DNA from: Georhizobium profundi
GTDB taxonomy: Bacteria; Pseudomonadota; Alphaproteobacteria; Rhizobiales; Rhizobiaceae
Reading direction: 5' to 3'
NCBI RefSeq assembly: GCF_003952725.1
Contig: NZ_CP032509.1
Coordinates: 2,628,001-2,692,000 of the forward strand
DNA: 64,000 nt
The notes under the pieces: model-generated
Databases searched by the model: none
Told to the model about the DNA's origin: nothing
The model's input: the letters and a program-made list of their open reading frames with translations, nothing else
Translations under genes and position numbers: made by a program
In this document: piece after piece, positions 44,680 to 55,596 of the stretch
Numbering within the stretch: position 1 is the first letter of the stretch
Layout: each line of letters starts with the position of its first letter

Positions 44680-45885
44680 TTGACCTATTCAAAAAGACCA
44701 GCTGGTGCGGGGGCGCATCGGGACAGCAACGGCAGCGCGCAAGCAGCACCGTTTCGTTCGTTGGGCGCGAGCCGCGTCGTCACCCTCTGCTTCCTCGGCC
44801 TTTCCACGGCGGCGTGTACCACGACGGGTGACACCACAGCCACAACACAGCCGGTCGTCCAGCAGGCCGAAATCGACACGGCGCCGCCATTCACCGAAGC
44901 TGAGTATGGTGTGCCCGCCAGCACGCGGGTGACCACGGCGCTCGCTGTTCCCAAAGGCGGCGGTCGGGAGTTGATCGGCAAGCCCTACCAGATCGCCGGT
45001 AAGTGGTACACGCCGGCCGAAGATCCCGATTACAATCGCTCCGGCCTGGCATCCTGGTACGGCCCGAATTTCCATGGTCGCCGCACGGCGAATGGCGAGA
45101 TCTACGATCAGTACCACCTGTCGGCTGCACATCCGACGTTTCCTCTGCCGAGCTACGCACGCGTAACGAACGAGGAAAACGGCCATTCCGTCATGGTTCG
45201 TGTCAACGATCGTGGCCCCTTCACCCGCGGCCGGATCATCGACGTCTCCAGCAAGGCTGCCGATCTTCTTGGTTTCAAGAATGACGGCGTCGCCAACGTC
45301 AATGTCGAGTATGTCGGGCCTGCGGAGCTCGATGGACACGACATGCCATTCCTGATGGCCTCCTATCGCCGTCCAGGCGAGAGTGGCCCGACTATCGCTC
45401 CGGAAGGCCAGATCGCTTCTGGCGTCATGCTGGCGATGAACAGCGGCGCTGCGAGCGGCGTGCCCGGCGTCATGAGCGATGCCCAGATGGCGCAGCAGCA
45501 GCTGCTTCAGCCCGCGTCGGCACCTGCCGCATCTGACGCCACGACTGCAGCGCCTGTCGCGCAGCAGGCCGAAGAGACAGTCGTTGCCGTTGCGGCTCCC
45601 GCGCCGGCGCAAGCTCTCGAAGCAACGGCTGTGCCTGCCGCGGCAGCCGTCGGCAGCGAAGCGATTGCCGTCGTCCTGTCCTTGCCGGAGATCGGACCGG
45701 TTCTGCCCGAGCGTCCTTCCTTCGAAACTGCGAAGACGGAGCGCGTCTCGGTATCGGCCTATGCGGAGAATCGCCTGCAGGCTGCTTCCGGTGCCTTCGA
45801 GACGGTTCTGGTGGACGATGACGCAGTGCTTTCCGTGGAAACGATCATCGGCGCCTGGAAAAACCGGGTGACCAGCGGCCGCTGA
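44680..45885 (+). CDS. rlpA: RlpA-family septal lytic transglycosylase (lipoprotein)
   Basis: 401 residues if TTG 44680 is the start. The frame is open to 44545, but that lies inside a terminator. A hydrophobic stretch ending LSTAAC looks like a lipobox. The double-psi beta barrel with catalytic residues is seen in GLASWYGPNFHGRRTANGE, AAHPTFPLPSYARVTN, VRVNDRGPFTRGRIIDVS and SKAADLLGF. The last 170 residues are Ala/Pro-rich and lack a clear SPOR domain. Cleaves naked glycan strands at the septum. Precedes a D,D-carboxypeptidase gene, as is common. Confidence 0.9.
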   Translation: MTYSKRPAGAGAHRDSNGSAQAAPFRSLGASRVVTLCFLGLSTAACTTTGDTTATTQPVVQQAEIDTAPPFTEAEYGVPASTRVTTALAVPKGGGRELIGKPYQIAGKWYTPAEDPDYNRSGLASWYGPNFHGRRTANGEIYDQYHLSAAHPTFPLPSYARVTNEENGHSVMVRVNDRGPFTRGRIIDVSSKAADLLGFKNDGVANVNVEYVGPAELDGHDMPFLMASYRRPGESGPTIAPEGQIASGVMLAMNSGAASGVPGVMSDAQMAQQQLLQPASAPAASDATTAAPVAQQAEETVVAVAAPAPAQALEATAVPAAAAVGSEAIAVVLSLPEIGPVLPERPSFETAKTERVSVSAYAENRLQAASGAFETVLVDDDAVLSVETIIGAWKNRVTSGR

Positions 45886-46005
45886 GGCTCGCTGGTCCAG
45901 TTGTTACCCACAAATCGGAAACGTATCCCGAGGATTCATTGATCGGGGTCGTTGCGCTTGCTACGCTCTTCCTCGGTAGGGATGCCTTTGGACTGGGGTG
46001 GCGGC

Positions 46006-47172
46006 ATGGTTCGTTCGACCAATGATTTCGCACGTTTGATCGGTTTCAGCGTCATCTTGCTGGTGGCATGCATGGGCTTTGCGCATGCGCAGCTTTTCGA
46101 AACGCGCGCAAAGCAGGCCTATCTGGTCGAGGCGGAAACGGGCACGGTTCTCTACGCCAAAAACGAAAACGAAGCCGTTCCACCCGCATCCCTCGCCAAG
46201 CTCATGACCATGGAACTGGTCTTCAGCGCCATCAAGTCGGGCCGGCTCACGATGAACGACGAGTTCGTCGTCTCCGAAAACGCTTGGCGAACGGGTGGGG
46301 CCATTTCCGGGACATCGACGATGTTCGCGGAACTTGGCTCCTCCATTCGGCTGGAAGACCTCATCCAGGGCGTGATCGTCCAATCCGGCAACGATGCCTG
46401 CATCGTGATTGCCGAAGGCATGGCGGGTTCGGAGCCAAACTTTGCGGGGCTGATGACCGAGCGCGCCCGGCAATTGGGGATGGAAACGTCGGTCTTCGGC
46501 AATTCGACCGGTCTGCCCCATCCCGATGCACGCGTGACGATGCGCGAGCTTGTCATTTTGGCGCGCCACATTCAGGCGGCTTATCCGGAATATTATCGCT
46601 TCTATTCGCAGCCCGATTTCACTTGGAACAACATTCGCCAGTCGAACCGCAACCCGCTGCTCAACGCCAATATCGGCGTCGACGGGTTGAAGACCGGGTA
46701 TACGGAAGAATCGGGTTACGCCATCGTCTCCTCGATCGACCGCGATGGCCGGCGGCTGTTTCTCGCAATGAGCGGCATGGCGACCGAGCGCGAGCGGGCT
46801 GAAGAAGCGCGCAAGATCCTTGAATGGGGCATGCGCGCCTTCGAGCGCCGCCCGGTCTTTGCAGCCGACGAAGTCGTCGGCTGGGCGAGTGTCTATGGCG
46901 GAGAAGGCGGCTCCGTGCCGCTGAAGGCCAAAGGGCCGATCGACATTTTCGTGCCGGCGGCCAATGCTGACCGGCTCTCTGCGCGGATCGTCTATGACTG
47001 GCCGCTTCAAGCGCCGCTGGAAGAGGGCGCGCAAGTCGGTCACCTCCGCGTCTGGATCGGCGAGACACTGAGCCAGGAAACGCCGCTCTATGCGGCCGCT
47101 GCGGTCGGCAAGGGGCCCATTCACCGGCAGGCTCTCGACGCGCTGCAGGAATTGCTGCTCGGCTGGATGTAG
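46006..47172 (+). CDS. D-alanyl-D-alanine carboxypeptidase (PBP5/6 type, DacA/DacF-like)
   Basis: 388 residues from ATG 46006 (GGGGTGG upstream). Signal peptide cleaved near AHAQ. The S11 peptidase motifs are S62-x-x-K65 (SLAK), SGN (VQSGNDAC) and KTG (LKTGYTEESG). The C-terminal PBP5_C domain (residues 285-375) ends in an amphipathic helix (ALDALQELLLGWM) for membrane attachment. Removes terminal D-Ala from peptidoglycan. Second such enzyme in the window, without the SPOR tail of the first. Likely cotranscribed with rlpA. Confidence 0.95.
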   Translation: MVRSTNDFARLIGFSVILLVACMGFAHAQLFETRAKQAYLVEAETGTVLYAKNENEAVPPASLAKLMTMELVFSAIKSGRLTMNDEFVVSENAWRTGGAISGTSTMFAELGSSIRLEDLIQGVIVQSGNDACIVIAEGMAGSEPNFAGLMTERARQLGMETSVFGNSTGLPHPDARVTMRELVILARHIQAAYPEYYRFYSQPDFTWNNIRQSNRNPLLNANIGVDGLKTGYTEESGYAIVSSIDRDGRRLFLAMSGMATERERAEEARKILEWGMRAFERRPVFAADEVVGWASVYGGEGGSVPLKAKGPIDIFVPAANADRLSARIVYDWPLQAPLEEGAQVGHLRVWIGETLSQETPLYAAAAVGKGPIHRQALDALQELLLGWM

Positions 47173-47295
47173 CGGCATCAACGCGACGAGGCGTGTTTAA
47201 AGGCGGTTCACCGACGTGTGGAATTCCTTTAAGACACCCGGCATCGGCTCGGTCTTCCGGGTTTGCCACATGAACTTCTGCAGGTAACGCCCATC

Positions 47296-47970
47296 TTGTC
47301 CGAACGCCGCGGCATATTCATCACGTTCGAAGGCGGCGAGGGCACCGGCAAGTCGACACAAGTCCGAGCTTTGAAGGAGACGTTGACTGAGCGCGGCTAT
47401 GACGTGCTCGCGACGCGCGAACCGGGCGGGTCTCCCGGGGCAGAAGCCGTTCGGCATGTGCTCCTGTCCGGCGCCGCCGAGGAATTCGGCATACGCATGG
47501 AGGCGACACTCTTCGCCGCGGCCCGCAGCGACCATGTTGAAGAGATCATCCGGCCGGCTGTCACAAATGGGATGATCGTCCTTTGCGATCGCTTCATGGA
47601 TTCGACGCGGGTCTACCAGGGCGTGACAGGCAATCTCGAGCCGCAATTCGTCAAGGCGCTCGAGCGGATCGCGGTCAACGGCATGATCCCTGACCTCACC
47701 ATCGTCATAGACGTTCCCGCAGCGACCGGCCTCGAACGTGCGGCGCTGAGAGCAGGGAGCGAGGCCGCACCGGACCGCTTTGAGAAGGAGACGGTCGCGA
47801 CGCATGAGATGCGACGTCAGGCTTTCCTCGATATCGCGCGCGCCGAACCGGACCGCTGCAAGATCGTCGATGGAACGCGGCCACTTGCCGAGGTGACGGC
47901 AGACATCCTCGCGCTGGTCGATCTGCGATTGGATCAGATGGACCGCTTCCTGGGGAGTGCCCGATCTTGA
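47296..47970 (+). CDS. tmk: Thymidylate kinase
   Basis: 224 residues if TTG 47296 starts the protein (start [20 protein letters not shown]); the frame also allows TTG 47263. Walker [12 protein letters not shown](Y/F) motif [13 protein letters not shown] and TREPGG are all present. Phosphorylates dTMP to dTDP. Overlaps holB by four bases (TTGA). Confidence 0.95.
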   Translation: MSERRGIFITFEGGEGTGKSTQVRALKETLTERGYDVLATREPGGSPGAEAVRHVLLSGAAEEFGIRMEATLFAAARSDHVEEIIRPAVTNGMIVLCDRFMDSTRVYQGVTGNLEPQFVKALERIAVNGMIPDLTIVIDVPAATGLERAALRAGSEAAPDRFEKETVATHEMRRQAFLDIARAEPDRCKIVDGTRPLAEVTADILALVDLRLDQMDRFLGSARS

Positions 47971-49013
47971 GTTCAGACGCTGACGGGCTTGATGGCGGGA
48001 TCAGCCCGCGTGAAAATACCCATCTCGTCGGGCATCATGATGCAGCGGCGTTTCTTGCAAAGGCCTATCGCAGCGGCCGCATCCATCATGCGGTGCTGAT
48101 CGAAGGTCCCGAGGGGATCGGCAAGGCAACGCTTGCCTTTCACTTCGCGCAGCATGTGCTCACCTATCCCGATGCGGCGAAAGCTCCCGAGCGGCTTGCC
48201 GTGCCGGATCCCGCATCTGCAGTCTTTCGCCAGGTGGCGGCGGGCGCCTCACACGATCTGATGCATCTCACACGTCCGGTGGACGAAAAGACTGGGCGTG
48301 TGAAAAGCGCGATCACGGTCGACGAGGTTCGTCGGGCAGGGCGCTTTCTTCAGCAGACATCCGGAACCGGCGGCTGGCGCATCGTGATCGTCGATCCGGC
48401 CGACGACCTGCACCGGTCGGCGGCGAACGCCATCCTCAAGATGCTGGAGGAGCCACCGGCACGGGCGATGTTCCTCGTGGTGTCTCATGCGCCCGGCAGG
48501 CTCCTGCCCACCATCCGGTCGCGATGCCTGACGCTGCGCCTGACACAGCTTCCTCCAGACGACGTCGTGGCAGGACTGCGTCGGCTACCTGTCGGCGCCG
48601 GTCTCGACCCTGGGAAGCTCGAAAAGGTCGCCCAGCGGTCCGAAGGCAGTCTGCGCCGCGCGATCATGATGCTGAACTATGGAGGGCTGGATCTGATCGA
48701 CGCCCTCGAAAAGCTTCTGCAAGCGGGCAAAGATGCATCACGTCGCGAGATGCATGTGCTGGCAGCCACGCTGGCCGCAAAGGAGCGCGAGGAGGCCTAC
48801 GGTTTCTTTTGCGACTATGCGCTCGTACGCCTCGGCGACATGGCGCACGACTCCGGCGTTCAGGGTATGACCGCTCGTGCCGCGCGGCAGGCAGAGGCGG
48901 CAGAGAGAGCGGCGCGCGATTTGCAGACGGCGCAGGCCTACAATCTCGACCGCAAGCAAACGATGCTTTCACTGCTGGGCGTGCTGATCGAGGCCGCTCA
49001 GCCATGGCCATGA
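47967..49013 (+). CDS. holB: DNA polymerase III delta-prime subunit
   Basis: 348 residues from TTG 47967 overlapping the tmk stop. AAA+ clamp-loader fold: [54 protein letters not shown] (SRC motif). Part of the clamp loader that puts the beta clamp on DNA. tmk-holB-metG-tatD-MBL is the standard alphaproteobacterial order. Confidence 0.95.
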   Translation: MSSDADGLDGGISPRENTHLVGHHDAAAFLAKAYRSGRIHHAVLIEGPEGIGKATLAFHFAQHVLTYPDAAKAPERLAVPDPASAVFRQVAAGASHDLMHLTRPVDEKTGRVKSAITVDEVRRAGRFLQQTSGTGGWRIVIVDPADDLHRSAANAILKMLEEPPARAMFLVVSHAPGRLLPTIRSRCLTLRLTQLPPDDVVAGLRRLPVGAGLDPGKLEKVAQRSEGSLRRAIMMLNYGGLDLIDALEKLLQAGKDASRREMHVLAATLAAKEREEAYGFFCDYALVRLGDMAHDSGVQGMTARAARQAEAAERAARDLQTAQAYNLDRKQTMLSLLGVLIEAAQPWP

Positions 49014-49069
49014 CGGGCCTTTTGCCCTAAGACGCCACAAACGCAATGGAACCGCTCGATCCCGACGCC

Positions 49070-50620
49070 ATGAACAAGAACAATCGCTTCTACATCACGA
49101 CTGCCATTTCCTATCCGAATGCGAAGCCGCATATCGGCCATGCCTACGAGCTGATCGCAACCGATGCGCTGGCGCGCTTTCAGCGCCATGACGGAAAGGA
49201 CGTGCTGTTCCTTACCGGTACGGACGAGCATGGCCAGAAGATGCTGCAGACCGCGCGCAAGCTCGACATGGAGGTGCAGGAGCTTGCAGACCGAAACTCG
49301 TCCGAATTCAAGAGGATGGGTGAACTTCTCAATGCGTCGAATGATGACTTCATCCGCACGAGCGAAGAGCGTCACCACGCCGCCTGCAGAGACATCTGGA
49401 AACGGATGGAGGCGGCTGGCCACCTCTACAAGGACGTGTATTCCGGATGGTACTCGGTGCGCGACGAAGCCTACTACCAGGAAAGCGAAACCGAGTTGCG
49501 CGCCGACGGCCAGCGCTACGGACCGCAGGGGACGATCGTCGAGTGGGTCGAGGAGGAGAGCTACTTCTTCAAGCTTTCAGCCTTCGCCGAACCGTTGCTG
49601 CAGCACTATGAGCAGAACCCAGACTTCATTGGCCCGGCCGAGCGTCGCAACGAGGTGATCTCCTTCGTGAAGGGCGGGCTCAAGGACCTGTCCATGTCGC
49701 GCACGACGTTCGACTGGGGCATCAAGGTCCCCGGCGACGAGCGGCACGTCATGTATGTGTGGGTGGACGCCCTCACAAACTACATCACTGCAACCGGCTA
49801 TCCCGATGAAAACAGTGAGAGAGCGGGCTTCTGGCCGGCCGACCTCCACATCATCGGCAAGGATATCATCCGCTTCCACGCCGTCTACTGGCCGGCATTC
49901 CTGATGTCGGCAGGCCTGCCTTTGCCGAAGCGCGTCTATGCGCACGGCTTCGTCTTCAATCGCGGGGAGAAGATGTCGAAATCGGTAGGCAACGTCGTCG
50001 ATCCGGTCGATCTCGTCACGCATTTCGGGTTGGATCAGGTCCGATATTTCCTGCTGCGCGAGGTGCCGTTCGGGCAGGACGGCAATTATAGCGAAGAGGC
50101 GATCGCGACGCGCACCAATGCCGATCTCGCCAACGATCTCGGCAATCTGGCCCAGCGGTCGCTGTCGATGATCGCCAAGAACTGCGAGGGCAGGGTGCCG
50201 GTATGCGGCGAACTCTCGGCCAACGACCGCGAGATCCTTTCGGCTGCCGATGGGCTTCTGGAGCCGGTGCGCGAGGACATGAACACCCAGGCCATCCACA
50301 AGGCGCTCGGCCGCGTATTCACGGTCGTTTCAGATGCCAACCGCTATTTTGCAGGTGAAGAACCCTGGGCACTGCGCAAGACCGATCCGGCACGCATGGA
50401 AACGGTGCTGTATGTGACGATCGAAGTCATCCGGCAGGTGGCGATCCTCTGCCAGCCGTTCATGCCGCAATCGGCCGCGAAGCTTCTGGATCTCCTGGCG
50501 GTGGGCGAAGATTCGCGGGATTTCGCGCAGCTCGGCGATGCCGGACGTCTGGTGAGCGGCACGGCCTTGCCAGCGCCATCGGGTGTCTTCCCGCGTTACG
50601 TCGCGCCCGAAGGCGTCTGA
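49070..50620 (+). CDS. metG: Methionyl-tRNA synthetase
   Basis: 516 residues from ATG 49070 (product [23 protein letters not shown] 49046 is possible). HIGH-type motif [17 protein letters not shown] and KMSKS in [10 protein letters not shown] are present. No C-terminal dimerisation (EMAP) domain and no zinc knuckle cysteines, as usual for the short MetG of rhizobia. Charges tRNA-Met. Confidence 0.97.
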   Translation: MNKNNRFYITTAISYPNAKPHIGHAYELIATDALARFQRHDGKDVLFLTGTDEHGQKMLQTARKLDMEVQELADRNSSEFKRMGELLNASNDDFIRTSEERHHAACRDIWKRMEAAGHLYKDVYSGWYSVRDEAYYQESETELRADGQRYGPQGTIVEWVEEESYFFKLSAFAEPLLQHYEQNPDFIGPAERRNEVISFVKGGLKDLSMSRTTFDWGIKVPGDERHVMYVWVDALTNYITATGYPDENSERAGFWPADLHIIGKDIIRFHAVYWPAFLMSAGLPLPKRVYAHGFVFNRGEKMSKSVGNVVDPVDLVTHFGLDQVRYFLLREVPFGQDGNYSEEAIATRTNADLANDLGNLAQRSLSMIAKNCEGRVPVCGELSANDREILSAADGLLEPVREDMNTQAIHKALGRVFTVVSDANRYFAGEEPWALRKTDPARMETVLYVTIEVIRQVAILCQPFMPQSAAKLLDLLAVGEDSRDFAQLGDAGRLVSGTALPAPSGVFPRYVAPEGV

Positions 50621-50656
50621 GCGCCGGATCGTTCGAAATCAGCATGAGGCGTGGGA

Positions 50657-51451
50657 ATGCTCATCGATAGCCATTGCCATCTCGACTTTCCCGATTTCGC
50701 CGAGGAGCGCGACGCGATCGTGGAGCGTGCACGGGCGGCCGGCGTCGGTCGGCTCGTCACGATCTCGACGCGTGTGCGGCGCTTCGACGGCATCCTCGCG
50801 CTGGCGGAAGCCTATGACACCGTGTTTTGTTCTGTCGGCACCCACCCGCACAATGCGGCCGAAGAACAGGATGTCACGACCAAAGAACTGATCGAACTGT
50901 CGCGGCATCCCAAGGTCGTCGCGATCGGCGAAGCCGGCCTCGACTATTTCTACGACAAGGCGCCACGGGGCCTTCAGGCCCAAGGCTTTCGCCGACACAT
51001 CGCCGCGTCGCGCGACACCGGGCTGCCGCTCGTGATCCATTCCCGCGATGCCGACGACGACATGATCGCGATCCTCGAGGAAGAAAGCGGGAAGGGCGCC
51101 TTCCCGTTCATCCTGCATTGCTTCTCGTCCGGCGCGCGCCTGGCGGAAGTCGGCGTGGCGCTTGGCGGCTACGTGTCGTTCTCGGGCATTCTCACCTTCA
51201 AGAAGTCGGACGCGCTGCGTGCAATCGCTGAAACCGTGCCGCTCGACCGGTTGCTCGTCGAAACGGACGCACCTTATCTTGCGCCTCAACCTTATCGTGG
51301 AAAACGCAATGAGCCGGCCTATGTCGTCGAGACAGCGCGCGTGCTCGCAGAGGTGAAGGGCATCAGCGCCGAAGCCCTGGCCAAACAGACGACGGATAAC
51401 GTGTTGAAAGTGTTTTCCCGCATGCCCGCCATTGCCGCTAACAGCGAATGA
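50657..51451 (+). CDS. tatD: TatD-family metal-dependent deoxyribonuclease
   Basis: 264 residues from ATG 50657 (GAGG seven bases upstream). TIM barrel with metal ligands H6 and H8 (DSHCHLDF), Glu in AIGEAGLDYFYD, VIHSRDADDD, LHCFSS and ETDAPYLAP. 3'-5' DNA or D-aminoacyl-tRNA hydrolysis is known for the family. Overlaps the next gene by four bases. Confidence 0.95.
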   Translation: MLIDSHCHLDFPDFAEERDAIVERARAAGVGRLVTISTRVRRFDGILALAEAYDTVFCSVGTHPHNAAEEQDVTTKELIELSRHPKVVAIGEAGLDYFYDKAPRGLQAQGFRRHIAASRDTGLPLVIHSRDADDDMIAILEEESGKGAFPFILHCFSSGARLAEVGVALGGYVSFSGILTFKKSDALRAIAETVPLDRLLVETDAPYLAPQPYRGKRNEPAYVVETARVLAEVKGISAEALAKQTTDNVLKVFSRMPAIAANSE

Positions 51452-52290
51452 CAGACCGCATGGTGCGCAGGCGGTTCACCATTCTCGGATGCGGCTCTTC
51501 GCCAGGAACGCCGCGCATCGATGGCGACTGGGGCGCATGCGATCCCAGCGAGCAGAAGAACCGGCGCACACGTGCGTCATTCCTGATCGAACAGATCGCA
51601 GAGGATGGCGGCCGCACGACCGTGGTCATCGATACCGGTCCAGATTTCCGGGCGCAGATGATCGCAGCGGAGGTGCGATCGCTTGACGCCGTCGTCTACA
51701 CGCACCCGCATGCCGATCACATCCATGGCATCGACGACCTGCGCATCTTCGCGCTGTCGGCACGGCGCCGCATGCCGATCCATGCCGACGCGTTTACCCT
51801 CCAGCGCATTCAGGAAGGCTTTGCCTACTGCATAGAGACGCCGGAAGGCAGCGATTATCCGCCGATCGTCATGCCTGTTCTGATCGAGAATGATGACCGT
51901 CCGATCGTCATTTCAGGCGCCGGTGGGGAGATCGAGTTCCAGCCGTTGAGGCAGGTCCACGGGTCGATACAGTCCCTGGGGTTTCGGATCGGTGATATCG
52001 CATATTGCTGTGATATCAGTGACTTTCCGGATGACACCGTTGCGAAACTTCAAGGCCTTGATGTTCTGATCATCGATGCACTTCAGTACCGCGAGCACCC
52101 GAGCCATCTGTCGCTGGGCCAAGCGATGTCCTGGATCGAGCGGCTAAAGCCTCGTCAGACCTATCTGACCCACATGCATATTCCGATGGACTACGCGACG
52201 GTGGACAGAGAGACGCCGGACAATGTGACACCGGCTTTCGATCTGCTGCGATTTGAACGGGACATCATTTTGGAGGATCGGACCAAGTGA
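51448..52290 (+). CDS. MBL-fold metallohydrolase (PhnP-like)
   Basis: 280 residues from the ATGA overlap with tatD. The metal site THPHADHIHGIDDLR (HxHxDH) and later CCDISDFPDD, IDALQYREHPSHLSLGQA and THMHI match the PhnP-like phosphodiesterases. In rhizobia it always follows tatD. Substrate probably a cyclic phosphodiester. Confidence 0.93.
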   Translation: MTDRMVRRRFTILGCGSSPGTPRIDGDWGACDPSEQKNRRTRASFLIEQIAEDGGRTTVVIDTGPDFRAQMIAAEVRSLDAVVYTHPHADHIHGIDDLRIFALSARRRMPIHADAFTLQRIQEGFAYCIETPEGSDYPPIVMPVLIENDDRPIVISGAGGEIEFQPLRQVHGSIQSLGFRIGDIAYCCDISDFPDDTVAKLQGLDVLIIDALQYREHPSHLSLGQAMSWIERLKPRQTYLTHMHIPMDYATVDRETPDNVTPAFDLLRFERDIILEDRTK

Positions 52291-52799
52291 GCAGCGAAGC
52301 TTTCTCGACCAAGATGGCAAGCATCGACCGGGTTGCGGCAGACGCTGCCAATCTGGGGCTGGAAATCGAAATCCGCACGCTCGACGCTTCGACCCGCACG
52401 GCGGAAGAAGCCGCTTCGGCATGCGGCTGTGACGTCGCTCAGATCGTCAAATCGCTCGTCTTCGAAGACAGCGGCACCTGCAAGATCGTCCTGCTGCTCG
52501 TGTCCGGTCGTCACAATGTGGATCTCGATTTCCTACGTCACCATCACGGCCTCGACCTGCGTCGCTGCGATCCGCGCCGGGTGCGTGACGAGACGGGATT
52601 TGCGATCGGAGGCGTCGCGCCGATAGGTCATCTGGCGAAGCCGACCATCTGGATGGATCGCGTGCTGGATGGCTTCGAGATTGTCTATGCGGCGGCAGGC
52701 AGGCCGGACAGCGTCTTTGCCGTCGATCCGGCCAAGCTACGGCAGGCCATCGGTGCAGAAGTTCTCGACGTGAATCAGGAAAGCGCCGTATCACGTTGA
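52287..52799 (+). CDS. YbaK/EbsC-family aminoacyl-tRNA deacylase
   Basis: 170 residues from GTG 52287, overlapping the MBL gene stop (GTGA). YbaK fold: AASACGCDVAQIVKSLVFE, Lys conserved in IVKSL, IGGVAPIGHLAKPTIWMDR. Edits mischarged tRNAs (Cys/Pro-type). Last gene of the tmk-holB-metG-tatD block. Confidence 0.92.
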   Translation: MSSEAFSTKMASIDRVAADAANLGLEIEIRTLDASTRTAEEAASACGCDVAQIVKSLVFEDSGTCKIVLLLVSGRHNVDLDFLRHHHGLDLRRCDPRRVRDETGFAIGGVAPIGHLAKPTIWMDRVLDGFEIVYAAAGRPDSVFAVDPAKLRQAIGAEVLDVNQESAVSR

Positions 52800-52971
52800 T
52801 CGGGAAATCTAATTTTACCGCAATCTCCTTGAGCATGCCACATCGCATAGTTCCATAATATATCTTATGCGATTTTGATCTGTCGGTCGTTGGCATCGTG
52901 CGCCTGTGGAAATTTGCGACCGGTGAAGATCGTGCCGTGCTCCGGCAGAGATGCTGCGCTAAACATATCTC

Positions 52972-53799
52972 ATGCAGCCCTCACGTGACATCGCCACCCT
53001 TCTCGACATCATGGCCAGGCTTCGGGATCCGGAGACGGGCTGTCCCTGGGACATCAAGCAGTCCTTCGAGACGATCAAGCCCTATACGATCGAGGAAGCT
53101 TACGAGGTCGCCGATGCCATCGAGCGTGGCGATCGTGACGATCTCTGTGACGAACTGGGCGATCTTCTTCTGCAGGTGGTCTTCCACGCCCGAATGGCCG
53201 AGGAAGAGCAATCCTTCGATTTCGGCGAAGTCGTGCGCGCCATCACGGCGAAGATGATCCGACGCCATCCTCATATCTTCGCAGATCGTGAGGCTTCCGA
53301 CGCTGCGGCCGTCAAGGTAAACTGGGATGAAATCAAGGCTGCCGAACAGGCTGCGAAGGCGCAAAATCGGGCAGCCCGAGGACTGCCGGCGACGGACCGG
53401 GAAGGGCTGCTGGATGGTGTGCCCCGCGCCCTGCCCGCATTGACCGAAGGCCTGAAGCTCCAGCAGAAAGCCTCGAAGGTCGGATTCGACTGGGCCGATC
53501 CTGCACCTGTGCTCGACAAGATCGAGGAAGAAATCGCCGAGCTGCGTGAGGCACTTGCCGGCGGACGCGTTGAAGCCGTGAAGGACGAAATCGGCGACCT
53601 GATCTTTGCGATGGCCAATCTCGCACGCCAGCTCGATGTGGATCCCGAGCAGGCATTGCGTAACACCAATGGGAAGTTCCGGCGCCGTTTCGGCCATATC
53701 GAACGGACGCTCAGGGCCGATGGCGTTCCGCTTGAAGACGCCGGGCTGGAACGCATGGAAGCGCTTTGGCAGCAGGCAAAACAGATCGAGCGCAGCTGA
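52972..53799 (+). CDS. mazG: MazG nucleoside triphosphate pyrophosphohydrolase
   Basis: 275 residues with two MazG domains (LRDPETGCPWDIKQS, EEAYEVADAIE, DELGDLLLQVVFHA; second EIAELREALA, DEIGDLIFAMANLARQLD). Hydrolyses NTPs, including (d)NTPs and non-canonical ones, to monophosphates and affects ppGpp levels. Preceded by a short AT-rich region with a 7-bp dyad. Convergent with hflX, 41 bp between stops. Confidence 0.95.
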   Translation: MQPSRDIATLLDIMARLRDPETGCPWDIKQSFETIKPYTIEEAYEVADAIERGDRDDLCDELGDLLLQVVFHARMAEEEQSFDFGEVVRAITAKMIRRHPHIFADREASDAAAVKVNWDEIKAAEQAAKAQNRAARGLPATDREGLLDGVPRALPALTEGLKLQQKASKVGFDWADPAPVLDKIEEEIAELREALAGGRVEAVKDEIGDLIFAMANLARQLDVDPEQALRNTNGKFRRRFGHIERTLRADGVPLEDAGLERMEALWQQAKQIERS

Positions 53800-53840
53800 C
53801 GGCGAATGCGCTCGCCGCTCAGCTGATGCCGATCAGGACG

Positions 53841-55217
53841 TCATTCTTCCGAATGGTTGCCGAGGCGAATCTCGAAATCGCGAAAATCGTGTTCGGTGAT
53901 CTCGACGTCGAGTGAGACCGTGCCGTCGTCGTTATCCACGCGATTGCGGATGTTTGCGTGCTCGTAGAGCCAAGAAAGCGTCGCCTGATCGTCGGTTCCG
54001 ATGACCACCTGGCGTTCGACTGTCTGGCCCGACAACGCCTCTTCCACCTTCGACAGCAGGCGATCGACGCCCTCGCCCGTGATGGCGGACACGACCACCG
54101 TATCGGCCATGGTGGCGGCTTTCTCGGTGATGGCCGTTGCCGCTTCGGGTGCGAGCCGGTCGATCTTGTTCCAGACCTCGATGATCGGTGCGCGAGAGAT
54201 CGCGTCTTCGCCACCGAGGCCGAGCTGTTCGAGGATAGCGCGCACGTCTTCTGCCTGGGCGCCCGTATCCGGGTCGGCGATGTCGCGCACGTGAAGAACG
54301 AGATCGGCTTCCAGCACCTCTTCCAGCGTCGCACGGAAGGCGGCCACGAGATGCGTCGGCAGGTTGGAGATGAAGCCCACCGTATCGGACAGGATCACCG
54401 CCCTGCCCTTGGGCAGCTTCATGCGCCGAAGCGTCGGGTCCAGCGTCGCGAACAACATGTCCTGCGCCATCACCGAGGCGCCCGTGATGCTGTTGAAGAG
54501 CGTCGATTTGCCGGCATTGGTATAGCCGACAAGCGCAACGATCGGATGCGGCACCTTCTTGCGCTTGGCACGGTGCAGCTGGCGGGTGCGGCGCACTTGC
54601 TCCAGCTCGCGCTCGAGCTTGATGATCTTGTCCTGAAGGATGCGGCGATCGGCTTCGATCTGCGTCTCGCCAGGACCGCCGATGAAGCTCGTCGATCCAC
54701 GCTGGCGCTCAAGGTGGGTCCAGCTGCGAACCAAACGGCCCTTCTGATAATTCAGATGTGCGAGCTCGACCTGCAGCACGCCTTCCCGCGTCGAAGCGCG
54801 GCTGCCGAAGATTTCAAGAATGAGGCCTGTGCGATCGATGACCTTCGCATGCCATTCGCGCTCGAGATTGCGCTGCTGGACGGGTGTCAGCGGGTGATCG
54901 ACGATGACAAGGCCAGCATCGAGGCTGTCGAGCATGCCGCCGATCTCTTCGACCTTGCCGCTGCCGAGCAGCGTCGCCGGCTGCGGCTTGGCAACCGACA
55001 CCACGGCGGAATGCACGATCTCGAGATCGATCGCGCGGGCAAGACCCACGGCTTCTTCGAGACGCGCCTCGTCAGAGCGTTCGACCGAGCCGGACTTATC
55101 GCCCCGCGTGTCACGTTTCAGGATTGGTACGAGCACGAAGGCGCGCTTATCGTCACGAAGCTTCCGCTTCGGCGTATCGTCGGCCTTCTCGTCTTTATCA
55201 CGCTGTCTGATGATCAA
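53841..55217 (-). CDS. hflX: Ribosome-associated GTPase HflX
   Basis: 458 residues. HflX N-terminal domain (VLVPILKRD, LLGSGKVEEI, VIVDHPLTPVQQRNLER) and a G domain with GYTNAGKST, DTVGFI and NKIDRL. Splits stalled ribosomes under stress. Ten bases after hfq on the same strand, the usual hfq-hflX operon. Confidence 0.96.
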   Translation of the reverse strand: MIIRQRDKDEKADDTPKRKLRDDKRAFVLVPILKRDTRGDKSGSVERSDEARLEEAVGLARAIDLEIVHSAVVSVAKPQPATLLGSGKVEEIGGMLDSLDAGLVIVDHPLTPVQQRNLEREWHAKVIDRTGLILEIFGSRASTREGVLQVELAHLNYQKGRLVRSWTHLERQRGSTSFIGGPGETQIEADRRILQDKIIKLERELEQVRRTRQLHRAKRKKVPHPIVALVGYTNAGKSTLFNSITGASVMAQDMLFATLDPTLRRMKLPKGRAVILSDTVGFISNLPTHLVAAFRATLEEVLEADLVLHVRDIADPDTGAQAEDVRAILEQLGLGGEDAISRAPIIEVWNKIDRLAPEAATAITEKAATMADTVVVSAITGEGVDRLLSKVEEALSGQTVERQVVIGTDDQATLSWLYEHANIRNRVDNDDGTVSLDVEITEHDFRDFEIRLGNHSEE

Positions 55218-55227
55218 TCAGCCTTGG

Positions 55228-55479
55228 TCACGATCCACTGCCGGCACTGTCGTCGCTCTCGAACATCTGAAGCGGCTGGCCCGGCATGATCGTTGAAATC
55301 GCATGTTTGTAAACGAGCTGCGAATGCCCGTCTCGGCGCAAGAGTACGCAGAAATTATCGAATGACGTCACGACACCGGTTAGCTTGACCCCATTGATCA
55401 AAAAGATCGTCAGGGAAATCTTCTGCTTGCGGACGGTGTTGAGAAACAGGTCCTGCAAATTTTGAGAACGTTCCGCCAT
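55228..55479 (-). CDS. hfq: RNA chaperone Hfq
   Basis: 83 residues with Sm1 ([27 protein letters not shown]) and Sm2 (YKHAISTI) motifs. Hexameric RNA-binding protein promoting sRNA-mRNA pairing, including control of nitrogen-fixation and metabolic genes in rhizobia. Short acidic tail. In operon with hflX. Confidence 0.98.
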   Translation of the reverse strand: MAERSQNLQDLFLNTVRKQKISLTIFLINGVKLTGVVTSFDNFCVLLRRDGHSQLVYKHAISTIMPGQPLQMFESDDSAGSGS

Positions 55480-55596
55480 GGCGTCGCATCTTTCTTTTTT
55501 GCCGACCTCGACCGGGCCGGATAATCGTCACACTGTAACCCTTTGAAAATATGCTAAAAAAGAGAAGTGTGAAGGTCCCCTATTCCCTTGGTGGTA

